Shown piece by piece: positions 42,006-50,708 of a stretch of DNA of 64,000 bases. The position numbers and the translations under genes are program-made. The stretch lies in NCBI GenBank assembly GCA_039819545.1, contig JBCBRS010000004.1:124001-188000 (forward strand), read 5' to 3'. The stretch is from CALLPQ01 sp039819545 (GTDB lineage Bacteria > Pseudomonadota > Alphaproteobacteria > Caulobacterales > Parvularculaceae). How positions within the stretch are numbered: position 1 is the stretch's first letter; each line of letters opens with the position of its first letter. A model generated the notes under the pieces. The model searched no databases. It was not told where the DNA came from and saw only the letters and a program-made list of their open reading frames with translations.

Positions 42006-43601
42006 TCAGATCGCCGCTTTTGCAAAATTGCGGCGGCGCTGAACCGAGGAGGGTATGTGCAACGTCTCGCGATATTTTGCCACCGTGCGGCGGGCGATTT
42101 CGATGCCATCATTTTTCAGAATATCGACGATGGCATCGTCGGAGAGCACATTGCCTTGCGTCTCGGCGTCAATGAGGTCTTTGATCCGATGACGGACAGC
42201 TTCGGCAGAATGGGCCTCTCCACCAGAAGCCGAGGCAATTGACGCGGTGAAGAAATATTTCAACTCAAAAAGGCCGCGCGGCGTTGCCATATATTTATTG
42301 GCGGTGGCGCGGCTCACGGTGGATTCATGCATTTCGATGGCGTCGGCCACAACCTTCAGATTCAACGGGCGCAAATGCATAATCCCATAGGCAAAAAACG
42401 CATCCTGCTGACGCACGATCTCACTTGCCACCTTCAGGATCGTCCGGGCCCGTTGATCGAGGCTTTTCACCAGCCAGTTCGCGTTGCTCATCTGCTCGGT
42501 TAGGAACAGCTTGTCTTCCTCGCGCGTGGCGCCGGTATTGATCTCGTTATAGTAAACCTGATTGGCAAGCACGCGGGGGAGATTGTCCGTGTTCAGCTCA
42601 ACCTTCCACATCCCATCGGGACCCTGGCGCACAAAAATATCGGGGACAACGGCATGAACCGTCTCTGTACCGAATGCATAGCCAGGCTTCGGGGTCAGGG
42701 CGCGGACTTCAGCAATCATATCGCGCACGTCTTCTTCGCTCTCACCGGTTGCCTTGATCAGGCCTTTCAAATCCCCTTTGGCTAGCAGTTCAATATTCTC
42801 GATAAAGAGTTCCATGGCCGGATCGAACCGGTTTTTGTCTTTGAGCTGCAGGCTGAGGCATTCTTTGATCGACCGCGCCGCCACCCCAGACGGTTCAAAC
42901 GCCTGGATCATCTCAAGCGTTTGCGCAACAAGCAGTTCCTCCGCACCGAGCCGTTGCGCCAATTCCAGTGTGGAGCCGCGGAAATAGCCGGCCTCGTCAA
43001 TCTGATCGATAATCTCCGCACCAATCATCAGATGGAGCTGATCGCGGCTGGCAATTTGTAACTGCTCCGTCAAATGATCATGGAGAGAGACTTCGCGTGA
43101 TAAGGTCGCGTCAAACTGGCGGTCGCCGCCGGCCCCGTGGGCCGCCGTTGCCCCATTAGTCGCGTTTGACCATTCATTGACGGCATAATCCTGGGCTGGT
43201 GCGTCGCTGACCGCTTTGTCGCTGCCCGTGGATTCCGGGTCTATATCGCTATAATCTGCATCAATACTATCATGGGCATTGAGCGTATCGCTGCCATTCA
43301 TCTCAAGCGGATTTTCCGCACTTTGGCCGTCTGCGCGCTCGCCCTCGGGCGATCTGTCAGTTGGCCCACCGTCGCCATCGCCATCGCGGTTTCGGCGGTC
43401 AGTAAGCGGATCATTGGCATCGGTCAACCGCTCAAGGAACGGGTTTTCCTCAAGCTGTTCTTCCACATAGTCGGCAAGTTCAAGATTGGAGAGTTGCAAC
43501 AGCTTGATGGCCTGTTGCAATTGCGGGGTCATCACCAGTTGCTGGGTTTGTTTGAACTCTAGTCTAGGGCCTAACGCCACGCTATCCATCCTCTTGGCCA
43601 A
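42006..43601 (-). CDS. rpoN: RNA polymerase sigma-54 factor
   Basis: 531 residues. Region I is Gln/Leu-rich (LEFKQTQQLVMTPQLQQAIK at 14-33), with an acidic linker (about 60-170, including DGGPTDRSPEGERADGQ). The core-binding and DNA-binding domains follow. The RpoN box ARRTVAKYRE lies near the C-terminus, and the HTH includes HESTVSRATANKYMATPRG. It is directly downstream of lptB (39 bp), the standard alphaproteobacterial order. The sigma factor serves enhancer-dependent genes such as nitrogen control, consistent with glnB-glnA elsewhere in the window. Confidence 0.96.
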   Translation of the reverse strand: MAKRMDSVALGPRLEFKQTQQLVMTPQLQQAIKLLQLSNLELADYVEEQLEENPFLERLTDANDPLTDRRNRDGDGDGGPTDRSPEGERADGQSAENPLEMNGSDTLNAHDSIDADYSDIDPESTGSDKAVSDAPAQDYAVNEWSNATNGATAAHGAGGDRQFDATLSREVSLHDHLTEQLQIASRDQLHLMIGAEIIDQIDEAGYFRGSTLELAQRLGAEELLVAQTLEMIQAFEPSGVAARSIKECLSLQLKDKNRFDPAMELFIENIELLAKGDLKGLIKATGESEEDVRDMIAEVRALTPKPGYAFGTETVHAVVPDIFVRQGPDGMWKVELNTDNLPRVLANQVYYNEINTGATREEDKLFLTEQMSNANWLVKSLDQRARTILKVASEIVRQQDAFFAYGIMHLRPLNLKVVADAIEMHESTVSRATANKYMATPRGLFELKYFFTASIASASGGEAHSAEAVRHRIKDLIDAETQGNVLSDDAIVDILKNDGIEIARRTVAKYRETLHIPSSVQRRRNFAKAAI

Positions 43602-43639
43602 ACGCCAGGGTATGGACGCTATAGCCAGTAACCAACAGT

Positions 43640-44560
43640 TTACATCTGGAAGCCATCGCCGAGATAGACCCGGCGGACATCCTCATCGCCCACAATCTCC
43701 GACGGGCTCCCCTCGATCAGTACCTCACCTTCGTGAATAATGTATGCACGGTCGATGATATCGAGGGTTTCGCGCACATTATGGTCGGTGATCAGAACGC
43801 CGATTCCGCGTTCTTTCAGGTGGCTCACAAGCTCACGAATATCTGCAATGGCGAGCGGATCAATCCCGGCAAAGGGCTCATCCAGCAACATGTAAGCCGG
43901 CCCCGTGGCGAGCGCCCGGGCGATCTCAACCCGCCGCCGCTCCCCGCCGGATAAGGCCAGCGCCGAGGCACTGCGGATATGGTTAATGTTAAATTCAGTG
44001 AGCAACTCATTGATCAGCGCTTCCTGGCGGTCGCGGTCTTTCTCCACAAGCTCCACCACTGCGCGCAGGTTCTGTTCCACCGTCAGCCCTCGAAAGATTG
44101 AGGCTTCCTGCGGCAGATAGCCAATCCCGAGACGGGCGCGCTGGTACATGGGCAGACGCGATGCATCGGTGCCGTCAATGACGATGGCCCCCTGATCAGC
44201 CGGGATCAGGCCGGTGATCATGTAAAAGCAGGTGGTCTTGCCCGCGCCATTGGGACCGAGCAGGCCCACAGCCTCCCCCCGGTTCACGCGCATTGAGACA
44301 TTGCGGACAACCGGGCGGCGTTTGAAGGTTTTTGCAAGGCCCGAGGCAATCAGGCCGCCATCACCCTCTATCACGGTGGGCTTGGTGGGCGCTGATCCTG
44401 CCGTTGGCCCCCCTCCTGTGACCTGGGCGGACGGCGCGGCCACTTGCGTAATACCGCGATCTGCCTCCAGGCTGCCCAGGGTCATGGCGCCCGATTGGCC
44501 AGGGCTCTGCCGCCCGTCGCCGGTGCGGTTTTTGGAAGGGGACTTTGGCGTTTCAGTCAT
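43640..44560 (-). CDS. lptB: LPS export ABC transporter ATP-binding protein LptB
   Basis: 306 residues, of which about 240 are LptB. Walker A GPNGAGKTT near residue 100, LSGGERRR signature, Walker B and LLDEPFAGIDP, H-loop ITDHNVRETL. It powers LPS extraction with LptFG and LptC. An N-terminal extension of about 65 residues (Gly/Pro/Thr-rich) is absent from most LptB proteins and could be a tether or a mis-chosen start. Downstream is rpoN, upstream lptA with 93 bp between. Confidence 0.95.
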   Translation of the reverse strand: MTETPKSPSKNRTGDGRQSPGQSGAMTLGSLEADRGITQVAAPSAQVTGGGPTAGSAPTKPTVIEGDGGLIASGLAKTFKRRPVVRNVSMRVNRGEAVGLLGPNGAGKTTCFYMITGLIPADQGAIVIDGTDASRLPMYQRARLGIGYLPQEASIFRGLTVEQNLRAVVELVEKDRDRQEALINELLTEFNINHIRSASALALSGGERRRVEIARALATGPAYMLLDEPFAGIDPLAIADIRELVSHLKERGIGVLITDHNVRETLDIIDRAYIIHEGEVLIEGSPSEIVGDEDVRRVYLGDGFQM

Positions 44561-44653
44561 GGTGTTCCATCATTTACCCGCTCGACAGCGCCGGTGAAAA
44601 CGCAAGCTCCACGCCACAAAGGCTAAGGTCATGAGTATTGAGGTAGGCGCTGG

Positions 44654-45172
44654 TCAGTTCAAGCGCAACTCAGAATCGGGATTGATCAGCCCGCGCACGC
44701 GCTTGCCGGGCTTGGGGCGAAACCGCACCCGCCCTGTATCAATCCAGTACACCGCCTCGCCAGCGGTAAAGACATTTTCGCCTTGGGTGAGGATCACATC
44801 GCCGACGATCGTCAGGGACCGCGCTGTTTCGTTATAAGTGCCCCGCGCCCCGGTAATCGCCTGGGTGCCATCAGAGTAGCGGACCTTACCCGTAGCCACA
44901 ATTTCGCTGATATCGCCACTCCCGGTCAGGGTGCCCACAACCTTATCAGCCGTCAGGATCGCCTTGCCTTGAACAATCCGCACATTTTCTTCCCAGATAA
45001 ACTGGGCCTCCGTCGCTTCGGCAAACTCGCTCGATACATAAATCGGCTCATCACCAACGCCAATCCGCTGCGCGTGGGCCGGCGCCAGCCCGGAAAGGCC
45101 CGTGAAAAGCATTGCGGTAAGGGCTGAAACGGCGAAACCAAAGCGGGTTAAAATTTTCGGCACTGTAATCAC
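44654..45172 (-). CDS. lptA: LPS transport periplasmic protein LptA
   Basis: 172 residues from GTG 45172; a second GTG at 45163 and a longer frame to 45268 are alternatives. Signal peptide (LTRFGFAVSALTAMLFTGLS region) ending PAHAQ. The body shows the OstA/LptA beta-jellyroll repeats: RIVQGKAILTADKVVGTL, SGDISEIVATGKVRYSDG and VILTQGENVFTAGEAVYW. It bridges LPS between LptC and LptD. The cyclase gene ends 155 bp upstream of the GTG, placing lptA downstream of the accessory block rather than of lptC. Confidence 0.93.
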   Translation of the reverse strand: MITVPKILTRFGFAVSALTAMLFTGLSGLAPAHAQRIGVGDEPIYVSSEFAEATEAQFIWEENVRIVQGKAILTADKVVGTLTGSGDISEIVATGKVRYSDGTQAITGARGTYNETARSLTIVGDVILTQGENVFTAGEAVYWIDTGRVRFRPKPGKRVRGLINPDSELRLN

Positions 45173-45327
45173 GTCCAGATATTGTTGCTTGGAAAGCGTT
45201 ATACAGGGCCGGACGCCCGTGTAAAAGGCCACGTTGCCTTGGGAACCGAAACCGTCATCACGGCCCATCGCCCCTTACGGGTTTGATCGGCGAAATGAAG
45301 TCTGGGATTTTTACAAAATGTCGGGTG

Positions 45328-46983
45328 CTACCGCTTTCGCACCAAATTGAATAGCCGGATTTGCGGGGCTTTTTTGCGGACTGTATGCTCGCCGGTGAAA
45401 TAGGCCACAAACCGATCCCGCCCGAAGACACGCAGTGCGGCGGCGAAATGCTCACTGACAAAGACCGAGCCCGGTAGCGTTTCGGGCTCTATGCGCGCCG
45501 CATAGGAAACCTGGGAGCCGTATACGGATGGTCTTCCGGTAACCGGGTCCTGGTGAAAACTGGCGGGCGCATAATGCCCCCCGATGCGGAGCGACAGGGA
45601 CGCCGGTAAGCCATGGTCCTCTAGGGGTAGGTCGGCAAAAGCTTCCTGCATACGCAGGGCAATTTCGGCGGCATGCATAACGTCTTCATAGACAAGGAAT
45701 AAACCGTCGCCCCAACTTGCCCGGTGGCAGGGCAAAATACGGTGTGTGTTGATGATCTCATTCAGCGGCGCAAAAATCGCCTTAAGGCAGGCAACAACCT
45801 GTTCGTCGTTGAGCCCGCCAAACCCGGCTATATCAGCAAACAGCATGGTTGCCATAAACCGGTTTTGCTCCGCGATTGCGCCCACACGCGGCGGGGCCCC
45901 GGGGCCGGGGTCAAGCGCCACGTGGAAACTCTCATGCCCTGCGCCAATCCAAGATGATCGATAGGACCGGGTCAAGGCACCTGTCTCCTGACCCGTGGAG
46001 GCGGTCACTTGAATGGCGCGGGTACAATGGCGCTCCGCCTCCTCCATGGCCCTACCCATGGCCAGCGTGCTCGCAAGATCAAGCGCCCGGTGACAGGACA
46101 GCGAGGTATCGGTGGTCGCGAGCATGACGCTGTCCGCCGCCGCCAGACACCGATCAAACCGCGATGACCAATTGCCGCCAAAAGGGTCAACGGAAAGCGC
46201 CTTAAAAAGTTCAGGCGTACACGGAAGGACCACATGAAGCTGCGCGCCGCGCGCAATCAATGCCTCGGCAATCAAAATATCTGCACCCGCTGCCAGCGCC
46301 CCATATCCCGACCCCACCCGGTTGGCCGCCAGCACCGAGTCAAGGGCTGCTGGCTTAGGCTGAGCCCCATCCCCAAAATGGCTCAACGCCGCAAGACTAC
46401 CCGCAAAGTGACAGGCAGCAGGCGGGCGAAACGGCTCAAGCCACTGCGTACCAATACCCTGATGGTCGCAGATCAATTCAAACTGCCGCAAGGTTGTGGC
46501 ATGGCCGATGTAGTTGTCCGGTGTTTGATCGATTGCGATTGCAAACACCGCCGCCGCCTCTTTCCGCCGTTCGAGTAAAAGCAACGCCTCGGCCCGGGTC
46601 GCGTGGTGGAAATAGGCCTTGCGCTGACCACCATCATGGTCAATTGAGTGCTGTGAAAGGCAAAGCGTAGCCAGCATTTGCGATTGATCACTATTCCCAC
46701 TTAAGAGAAATAATGTTGCCGCATTAATACAGTGATAATCACGCTGGCTTTTCTCAAACAGGGATGCATATGCACACGCGGCTTTTGCGAAAATGGCCTG
46801 CCTCTGATCTGGCTTTGCGCTCTTTGCAAATTCCTTGTAGTAGCGCGCCGAAAGAGAACTAACGTCATGGTTTTGGGTTTGTGTGCGTACGGAAATTTCT
46901 GCCCACGCCAAATCAAGCGCACCAATATCCAATAGACCTCGTATTGCTTGATTTATCGGCAAAGGGTCTGGTTGACGGGGCAT
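45328..46983 (-). CDS. Class III nucleotidyl cyclase with helical-repeat and SLOG-like domains
   Basis: 551 residues. Residues 1-210 are an alpha-helical repeat domain of the type seen with TRAF-binding/DUF4071 proteins (RQAIFAKAACAYASLFEKSQ). Residues 220-345 read SGYGALAAGADILIAEALIA and LHVVLPC, a SLOG/Rossmann-like ligand domain. The C-terminal cyclase domain (about 375-520) has metal Asp384 in LFADIAGF and Asp426 in WGDGLF, GSQVSYAARIEP with transition-state Arg497 but Ser493 at the usual Asn position. ATP or GTP or pyrimidine use cannot be read. Third of a leftward row with the TIR protein and an unrecognised protein, 27 bp behind the latter. Confidence 0.85.
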   Translation of the reverse strand: MPRQPDPLPINQAIRGLLDIGALDLAWAEISVRTQTQNHDVSSLSARYYKEFAKSAKPDQRQAIFAKAACAYASLFEKSQRDYHCINAATLFLLSGNSDQSQMLATLCLSQHSIDHDGGQRKAYFHHATRAEALLLLERRKEAAAVFAIAIDQTPDNYIGHATTLRQFELICDHQGIGTQWLEPFRPPAACHFAGSLAALSHFGDGAQPKPAALDSVLAANRVGSGYGALAAGADILIAEALIARGAQLHVVLPCTPELFKALSVDPFGGNWSSRFDRCLAAADSVMLATTDTSLSCHRALDLASTLAMGRAMEEAERHCTRAIQVTASTGQETGALTRSYRSSWIGAGHESFHVALDPGPGAPPRVGAIAEQNRFMATMLFADIAGFGGLNDEQVVACLKAIFAPLNEIINTHRILPCHRASWGDGLFLVYEDVMHAAEIALRMQEAFADLPLEDHGLPASLSLRIGGHYAPASFHQDPVTGRPSVYGSQVSYAARIEPETLPGSVFVSEHFAAALRVFGRDRFVAYFTGEHTVRKKAPQIRLFNLVRKR

Positions 46984-47010
46984 GTATTCAGATCGTTTTT
47001 CTATTCTCGC

Positions 47011-47718
47011 TTAGCCTTCAGAATTTACCCAAATTCTGGGATCAATTGTAATTGGCGTATATCTATTTACTTCCTGACCGTTCACGCAACTAATGATATC
47101 GGCGTCTGCCATCACGGTTTGGAAATCCATCTTGATCGCGTTTTTTTCAGTGGGCTCTGACGAAGCAACTGGGGGAATTGCTTTGGCATTCACATCAAAG
47201 GTTATGAAGTTAAGATTTTCTCCATGGTCAAAATTGTTAAATACGAGCTCAACTTGCTCCTGATTCCAATTCCCGAAAAGGTTAAACCGATAGAACTCGG
47301 GGGTAAAATAAAGATTGTCTATGTCCAGTTCATAAACGACACGTGTATTGACGTTCGCTTCAATATCTAAATGTGTCTTCCACTTGGTATCTCTCACAAC
47401 ATTTTTATCTTCAGGTATTGAGCGGGGTCGGGAACTGCTGCCACGCAAAAGTCCAATAAGTGTATTTATTCTTCCTATTTGCTCTTTTTCATAGACTGCT
47501 TTCGAGACCTGAAGGCTGCCACTTTTAGGATCCGTTGAAAGACGCACATGGATGCCCTTCGTAATGTTTAGGCGCCGATCAGTACCAAAATTCAATTTCG
47601 GTGGCTTAGGAATTAGGCGTGTAATCTTTTGTGCTATTGTTTCACCTTCGAAGGCTTCCACCGCACAAACAGGCGGCTCTGACGTAGTATCCGTTTGAAT
47701 ATCAGCAGGCAATTCCAT
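47011..47718 (-). CDS. Unrecognised protein between TIR-TPR and cyclase genes
   Basis: 235 residues, ATG 47718 with GGAGAG six bases upstream. No signal peptide or TM. I see no known domain. The N-terminal 70 residues are Pro/Thr-rich, then a beta-rich part with TRVVYELDIDNLYFTPEFYR and FNLFGNWNQEQVELVFNNFD. The C-terminal DADIISCVNGQEVNRYTPI looks like an edge strand with a single Cys. Spacing of 77 bp after the TIR gene and 27 bp before the cyclase gene implies one transcript. It could be a sensor or inhibitor of its neighbours; there is no sequence proof. Confidence 0.75.
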   Translation of the reverse strand: MELPADIQTDTTSEPPVCAVEAFEGETIAQKITRLIPKPPKLNFGTDRRLNITKGIHVRLSTDPKSGSLQVSKAVYEKEQIGRINTLIGLLRGSSSRPRSIPEDKNVVRDTKWKTHLDIEANVNTRVVYELDIDNLYFTPEFYRFNLFGNWNQEQVELVFNNFDHGENLNFITFDVNAKAIPPVASSEPTEKNAIKMDFQTVMADADIISCVNGQEVNRYTPITIDPRIWVNSEG

Positions 47719-47794
47719 AATACTCTCTCCTTCTTTCTGGTTAGGCTGAATGAACGTATCGACTTACCCCGGACCAGGGTTTCGTATTTCAGGG

Positions 47795-49510
47795 CTATCT
47801 ATTGGCTGGCGGATGGTTATTTCGGAAGGCTGAATTCAGCGCCTGATCTTCGATCAGAATTTCTTTCTGATAATTCTCCCAGCGTTTGTTATCAGGTTCA
47901 TGGGTGCGAATAATGGTCATTTCCGCGATCGCAAAATCCAGCAGTCTTCTCGCTTGTTGAAGGTCACCTTTCTTTCGAAAAAGGCGAGCCTGAACATATT
48001 GATTGAAGGCTTCATCTTTGCGGACGTGCCAGTCTAAGGCCTCGCCATCATTTTGGATTGCGTGATGGATTTTAGTTGCGTCGGCGCGCATCTCCAATGC
48101 GCCACTGATATCATCCAGATTCTCATAAATGTCGGCTATACCAGTAAGGCGATCGGCGATTGTTCGTTTAAGGATGATAGCCTTCTGAGAATCTTGCTCC
48201 TCTCTAAGGAGCTTTTGGTATTGTGAGATAGCGGCGTGGAATTGCGTTAGGGCTTCGGGGAAGTCGTTATTATGTTTTAAAGCAATAATGCCTTTGAACG
48301 ACTTGATGTCGGCATCAAGCAGTTGATATAGTCGATTTTCGCTGTTATCCGTATTAAGTTCCGTAGACAGAATGAGCGATTCATTCAGATATGATTGAGC
48401 TGCACTCGTGTTATCATTGAAAAAATATTGAGTGGCAAGCGTAAATGCAATCTCAGCATGCTGATGCTTTAGGCTCGGCGACGCATTTGTAAGCAGAGAC
48501 TTCGTCGCCGCGTACGCTTTTTGCGTTGCGCTTACTCCAGCGTCGATATCACCCCGGCTGGAATGCAAATCGCCGATGAGATGATCAACACGTGCCCGTC
48601 CGGAGATAAATGAGTCGGTCTCTCTTGAATTCGTGTTTTGAAAATAGGTTGATGCTTTGTCTGCAACCACTTGCAAAACGTCCAATCGACCCACTGGCTC
48701 CAGCCTATCTCTCAAATCCGTCAGCATGAACTCGATCAACCCTTCGGCTTCGGCGCGTTGGCGTTCTGCCTCACGCTGACCATTCCAGGCCGCTAGCGCG
48801 AGACCGCCCATGAGTATCATGCCGGAGAGGGAGGCGGCTGTGACCGTGGTTACAGTTCGGTTGCGGCGGATGAGGTCGCGGCGCACGAGGGCGTCGAGAT
48901 TGACGTCCATCATCCCGGCGGCGAGCTTCAAAAAGCCGAGGCGCCGACCATCACCCACATCGCGCAGGTCAGCGGCACAGGGCTCTGAAGATGCCGTGCG
49001 CCCCGGCTCGTTTGCGGCTCGTCCAATGCCAAGGCTCTCGGGAAAACAGTCAGGGCCCTTGCCCGTAACACTGCCCAGCGGCTCCCCATCGACAATCACG
49101 GCAAGGATCTTTTTTGGTCCATGCAACCGCGTAAAGGTCTCAATTTCCTGATTGACCCAGCGGGAGGCGCGCGCATGAGGCGAGCACAGGACGATCAACC
49201 ATTCCGACTGCGCAAGCGCGGTCTGGATGGTATCGCTAAGCGAATGCGTTGCGGCCAGCTCTTCGCGGTCGCGAAAGATGGGGCCTAACGGGTTTCGACC
49301 CTCGGGGTTCTTATTCCGGGCACTGGCCGCCGGGTCACTGTCTATTTTAAAATGGCCGGGCGCGCGCCAGGTTTCCAGCTTTCGCGCAAGCCACGCGGCA
49401 ACGGCACTGTCTTTATGGCTGTAGCTGATAAAGGCACGGTACCGCGCAGGCCCCGCAGCGCGGCGCGCGTCGTCTGGTCCGTATTTGGTATCGCTACCCC
49501 CGTCAGCCAT
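47795..49510 (-). CDS. TIR-domain protein with one TM helix and TPR-like C-terminus
   Basis: 571 residues from ATG 49510; the frame extends further upstream to 49588 without homology. TIR domain (TIR_2-like) at about 23-150: YRAFISYSHKDSAVAAWLAR, IFRDREELAATHSLSD, EWLIVLCSPHARAS, RWVNQEIETF with Glu122 at the usual catalytic-helix place. One TM helix at 223-243. Then AEGLIEFMLTDLRDRLEPVG and a long helical TPR-like region (295-560). The TIR part faces the cytoplasm if the helix is a simple anchor, placing the TPRs in the periplasm. NADase activity is a property of many bacterial TIR proteins, not shown here. Codon use is similar to neighbours. Confidence 0.88.
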   Translation of the reverse strand: MADGGSDTKYGPDDARRAAGPARYRAFISYSHKDSAVAAWLARKLETWRAPGHFKIDSDPAASARNKNPEGRNPLGPIFRDREELAATHSLSDTIQTALAQSEWLIVLCSPHARASRWVNQEIETFTRLHGPKKILAVIVDGEPLGSVTGKGPDCFPESLGIGRAANEPGRTASSEPCAADLRDVGDGRRLGFLKLAAGMMDVNLDALVRRDLIRRNRTVTTVTAASLSGMILMGGLALAAWNGQREAERQRAEAEGLIEFMLTDLRDRLEPVGRLDVLQVVADKASTYFQNTNSRETDSFISGRARVDHLIGDLHSSRGDIDAGVSATQKAYAATKSLLTNASPSLKHQHAEIAFTLATQYFFNDNTSAAQSYLNESLILSTELNTDNSENRLYQLLDADIKSFKGIIALKHNNDFPEALTQFHAAISQYQKLLREEQDSQKAIILKRTIADRLTGIADIYENLDDISGALEMRADATKIHHAIQNDGEALDWHVRKDEAFNQYVQARLFRKKGDLQQARRLLDFAIAEMTIIRTHEPDNKRWENYQKEILIEDQALNSAFRNNHPPANR

Positions 49511-49665
49511 GATGGCCCCCGCCCGATGCCATTTATTAACAAAATTAAGCATCTTTAACGAAGCCGAACAAGGACCCGGCGGCCACAAACCTATTCGGTT
49601 CAGCGCTTTTTAAGAGCGCCGCAACCGCTTCAATAGCAAAAAATGGGGGAGAGAAAGCCCTGCTG

Positions 49666-50373
49666 TTATCCGCCCGTTTCCTCGGCGGCGATTTGCAGGA
49701 CGCTCTCATCGGTAATCTCTATGGCGCCGCGTCGCAGGGCAATGGCCCCTTTGCGGTGCAGGCTGCGCAGATGGCCGTTCACTTTTTCCCGGGTCGCACT
49801 CAACCGCGCCGCAAGCTGGCTTTGCGTAATCTTAATGATGCCGCGCTTGCCGTCGTCGGACAGGGAGAGGATCAACCGCGCGACCCGCGCACGCAGCGGC
49901 CGAAACGTCATCTCCTCAATCTGAATATTGGTCTGTCGCAATTTTGAGATCACATCGACCATCACCTGCTGGCTCAGAACAGGACTGGCGGTAACGGCCT
50001 GGAGAAAATGGCTGCTCTTTATGCGGATGAGGAGAGCGGCGCTGAGCGCCGATGCATCGGCCGTACGGGTGCCGCCGTCAATGGCGCCAAATTCACCGAA
50101 CAGTTCCCCCGGGCGTACCTGCGCCACGTTCAAAAATCGTCCACTTTCGGACATCACCGAGATTTCGATCTCACCGCTTACCACAAGGAAGACGGCGTCG
50201 CTTGGTTCCCCGCGATCAAAAACCGGGGCGCTGGCGGCACACTCCTGATACCGGCTGCCCAATACCAACGCGTCAACCGTATGCGGATCAAGACCAGCGA
50301 AATAGGGCGCCTCCGCCAGCTGTTCACGCAGGCGCTCTCGTTGCGTGCTCTTTGTCTGTTGCCCCATGCCCAT
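49666..50373 (-). CDS. Crp/Fnr family regulator
   Basis: 235 residues. Cyclic-nucleotide-binding-type beta barrel (about 25-140) with GELFGEFGAIDGGTRTADAS as the phosphate-binding-cassette region: Glu is present, and the Arg-Thr pair is RTADAS, compatible with a cNMP pocket. DNA-binding HTH_Crp domain at 150-220, ITQSQLAARLSATREKVNGH. No Cys cluster, so not FNR-like oxygen sensing. ATG 50373, or the second ATG two codons in. Gene lies 156 bp upstream of the TIR gene in the same direction as the cyclase, so it is a candidate receptor of that cyclase's product. Confidence 0.9.
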   Translation of the reverse strand: MGMGQQTKSTQRERLREQLAEAPYFAGLDPHTVDALVLGSRYQECAASAPVFDRGEPSDAVFLVVSGEIEISVMSESGRFLNVAQVRPGELFGEFGAIDGGTRTADASALSAALLIRIKSSHFLQAVTASPVLSQQVMVDVISKLRQTNIQIEEMTFRPLRARVARLILSLSDDGKRGIIKITQSQLAARLSATREKVNGHLRSLHRKGAIALRRGAIEITDESVLQIAAEETGG

Positions 50374-50479
50374 GCTGCCCAGTCGTCGGTTTTTCCCCCA
50401 GGATCAATTTATCATACCCCCGGCGCGAAAACAAAAATTCCCCACTGTGACCGGCGTTACGCTCATTCGAGGCCTCAGA

Positions 50480-50708
50480 GGTTAACCTTAACACGTCGTT
50501 ACCCGGGCTTGGCGCGGGGGAGTGAGCCTACTGGTGCCGCAGTGCCCTTTGCGGCACCAGTATGGGTCTCCCAATCGCTCCACCAGAACCATCCGGTTAT
50601 GCGGCAAAATCCGCTGGCGGTGATCCCATCGGTGACCAGACCATCGCTGCCAGCGGGCCTCAATGTTGAGGCCCTTTAGGGTCCAGCTGAGCACTGGGAG
50701 AGAGAGAG
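50480..50708 (+). ncRNA. Structured leader or small RNA ahead of Sel1/PG-binding gene
   Basis: A 335-bp gap contains several perfect stems: TACTGGTGCCGCA/TGCGGCACCAGTA at 50529-50562 (13 bp), CCGCTGGC/GCCAGCGG at 50611-50618 with 50649-50656, and GGGCCTCAA/TTGAGGCCC at 50655-50674. The second and third share two bases, so they may be mutually exclusive. GCGG/CCGC at 50601-50614 is a further alternative. Could be an attenuator, riboswitch or non-coding RNA. Confidence 0.4.

Noticed and set aside
45328..46983. Cyclase and TIR block as a classical CBASS or Pycsar operon
   Set aside because: No CD-NTase, no Cap2/Cap3-like genes, and the TIR protein lacks a cNMP-binding domain. It may be related in logic but cannot be called one of these systems.
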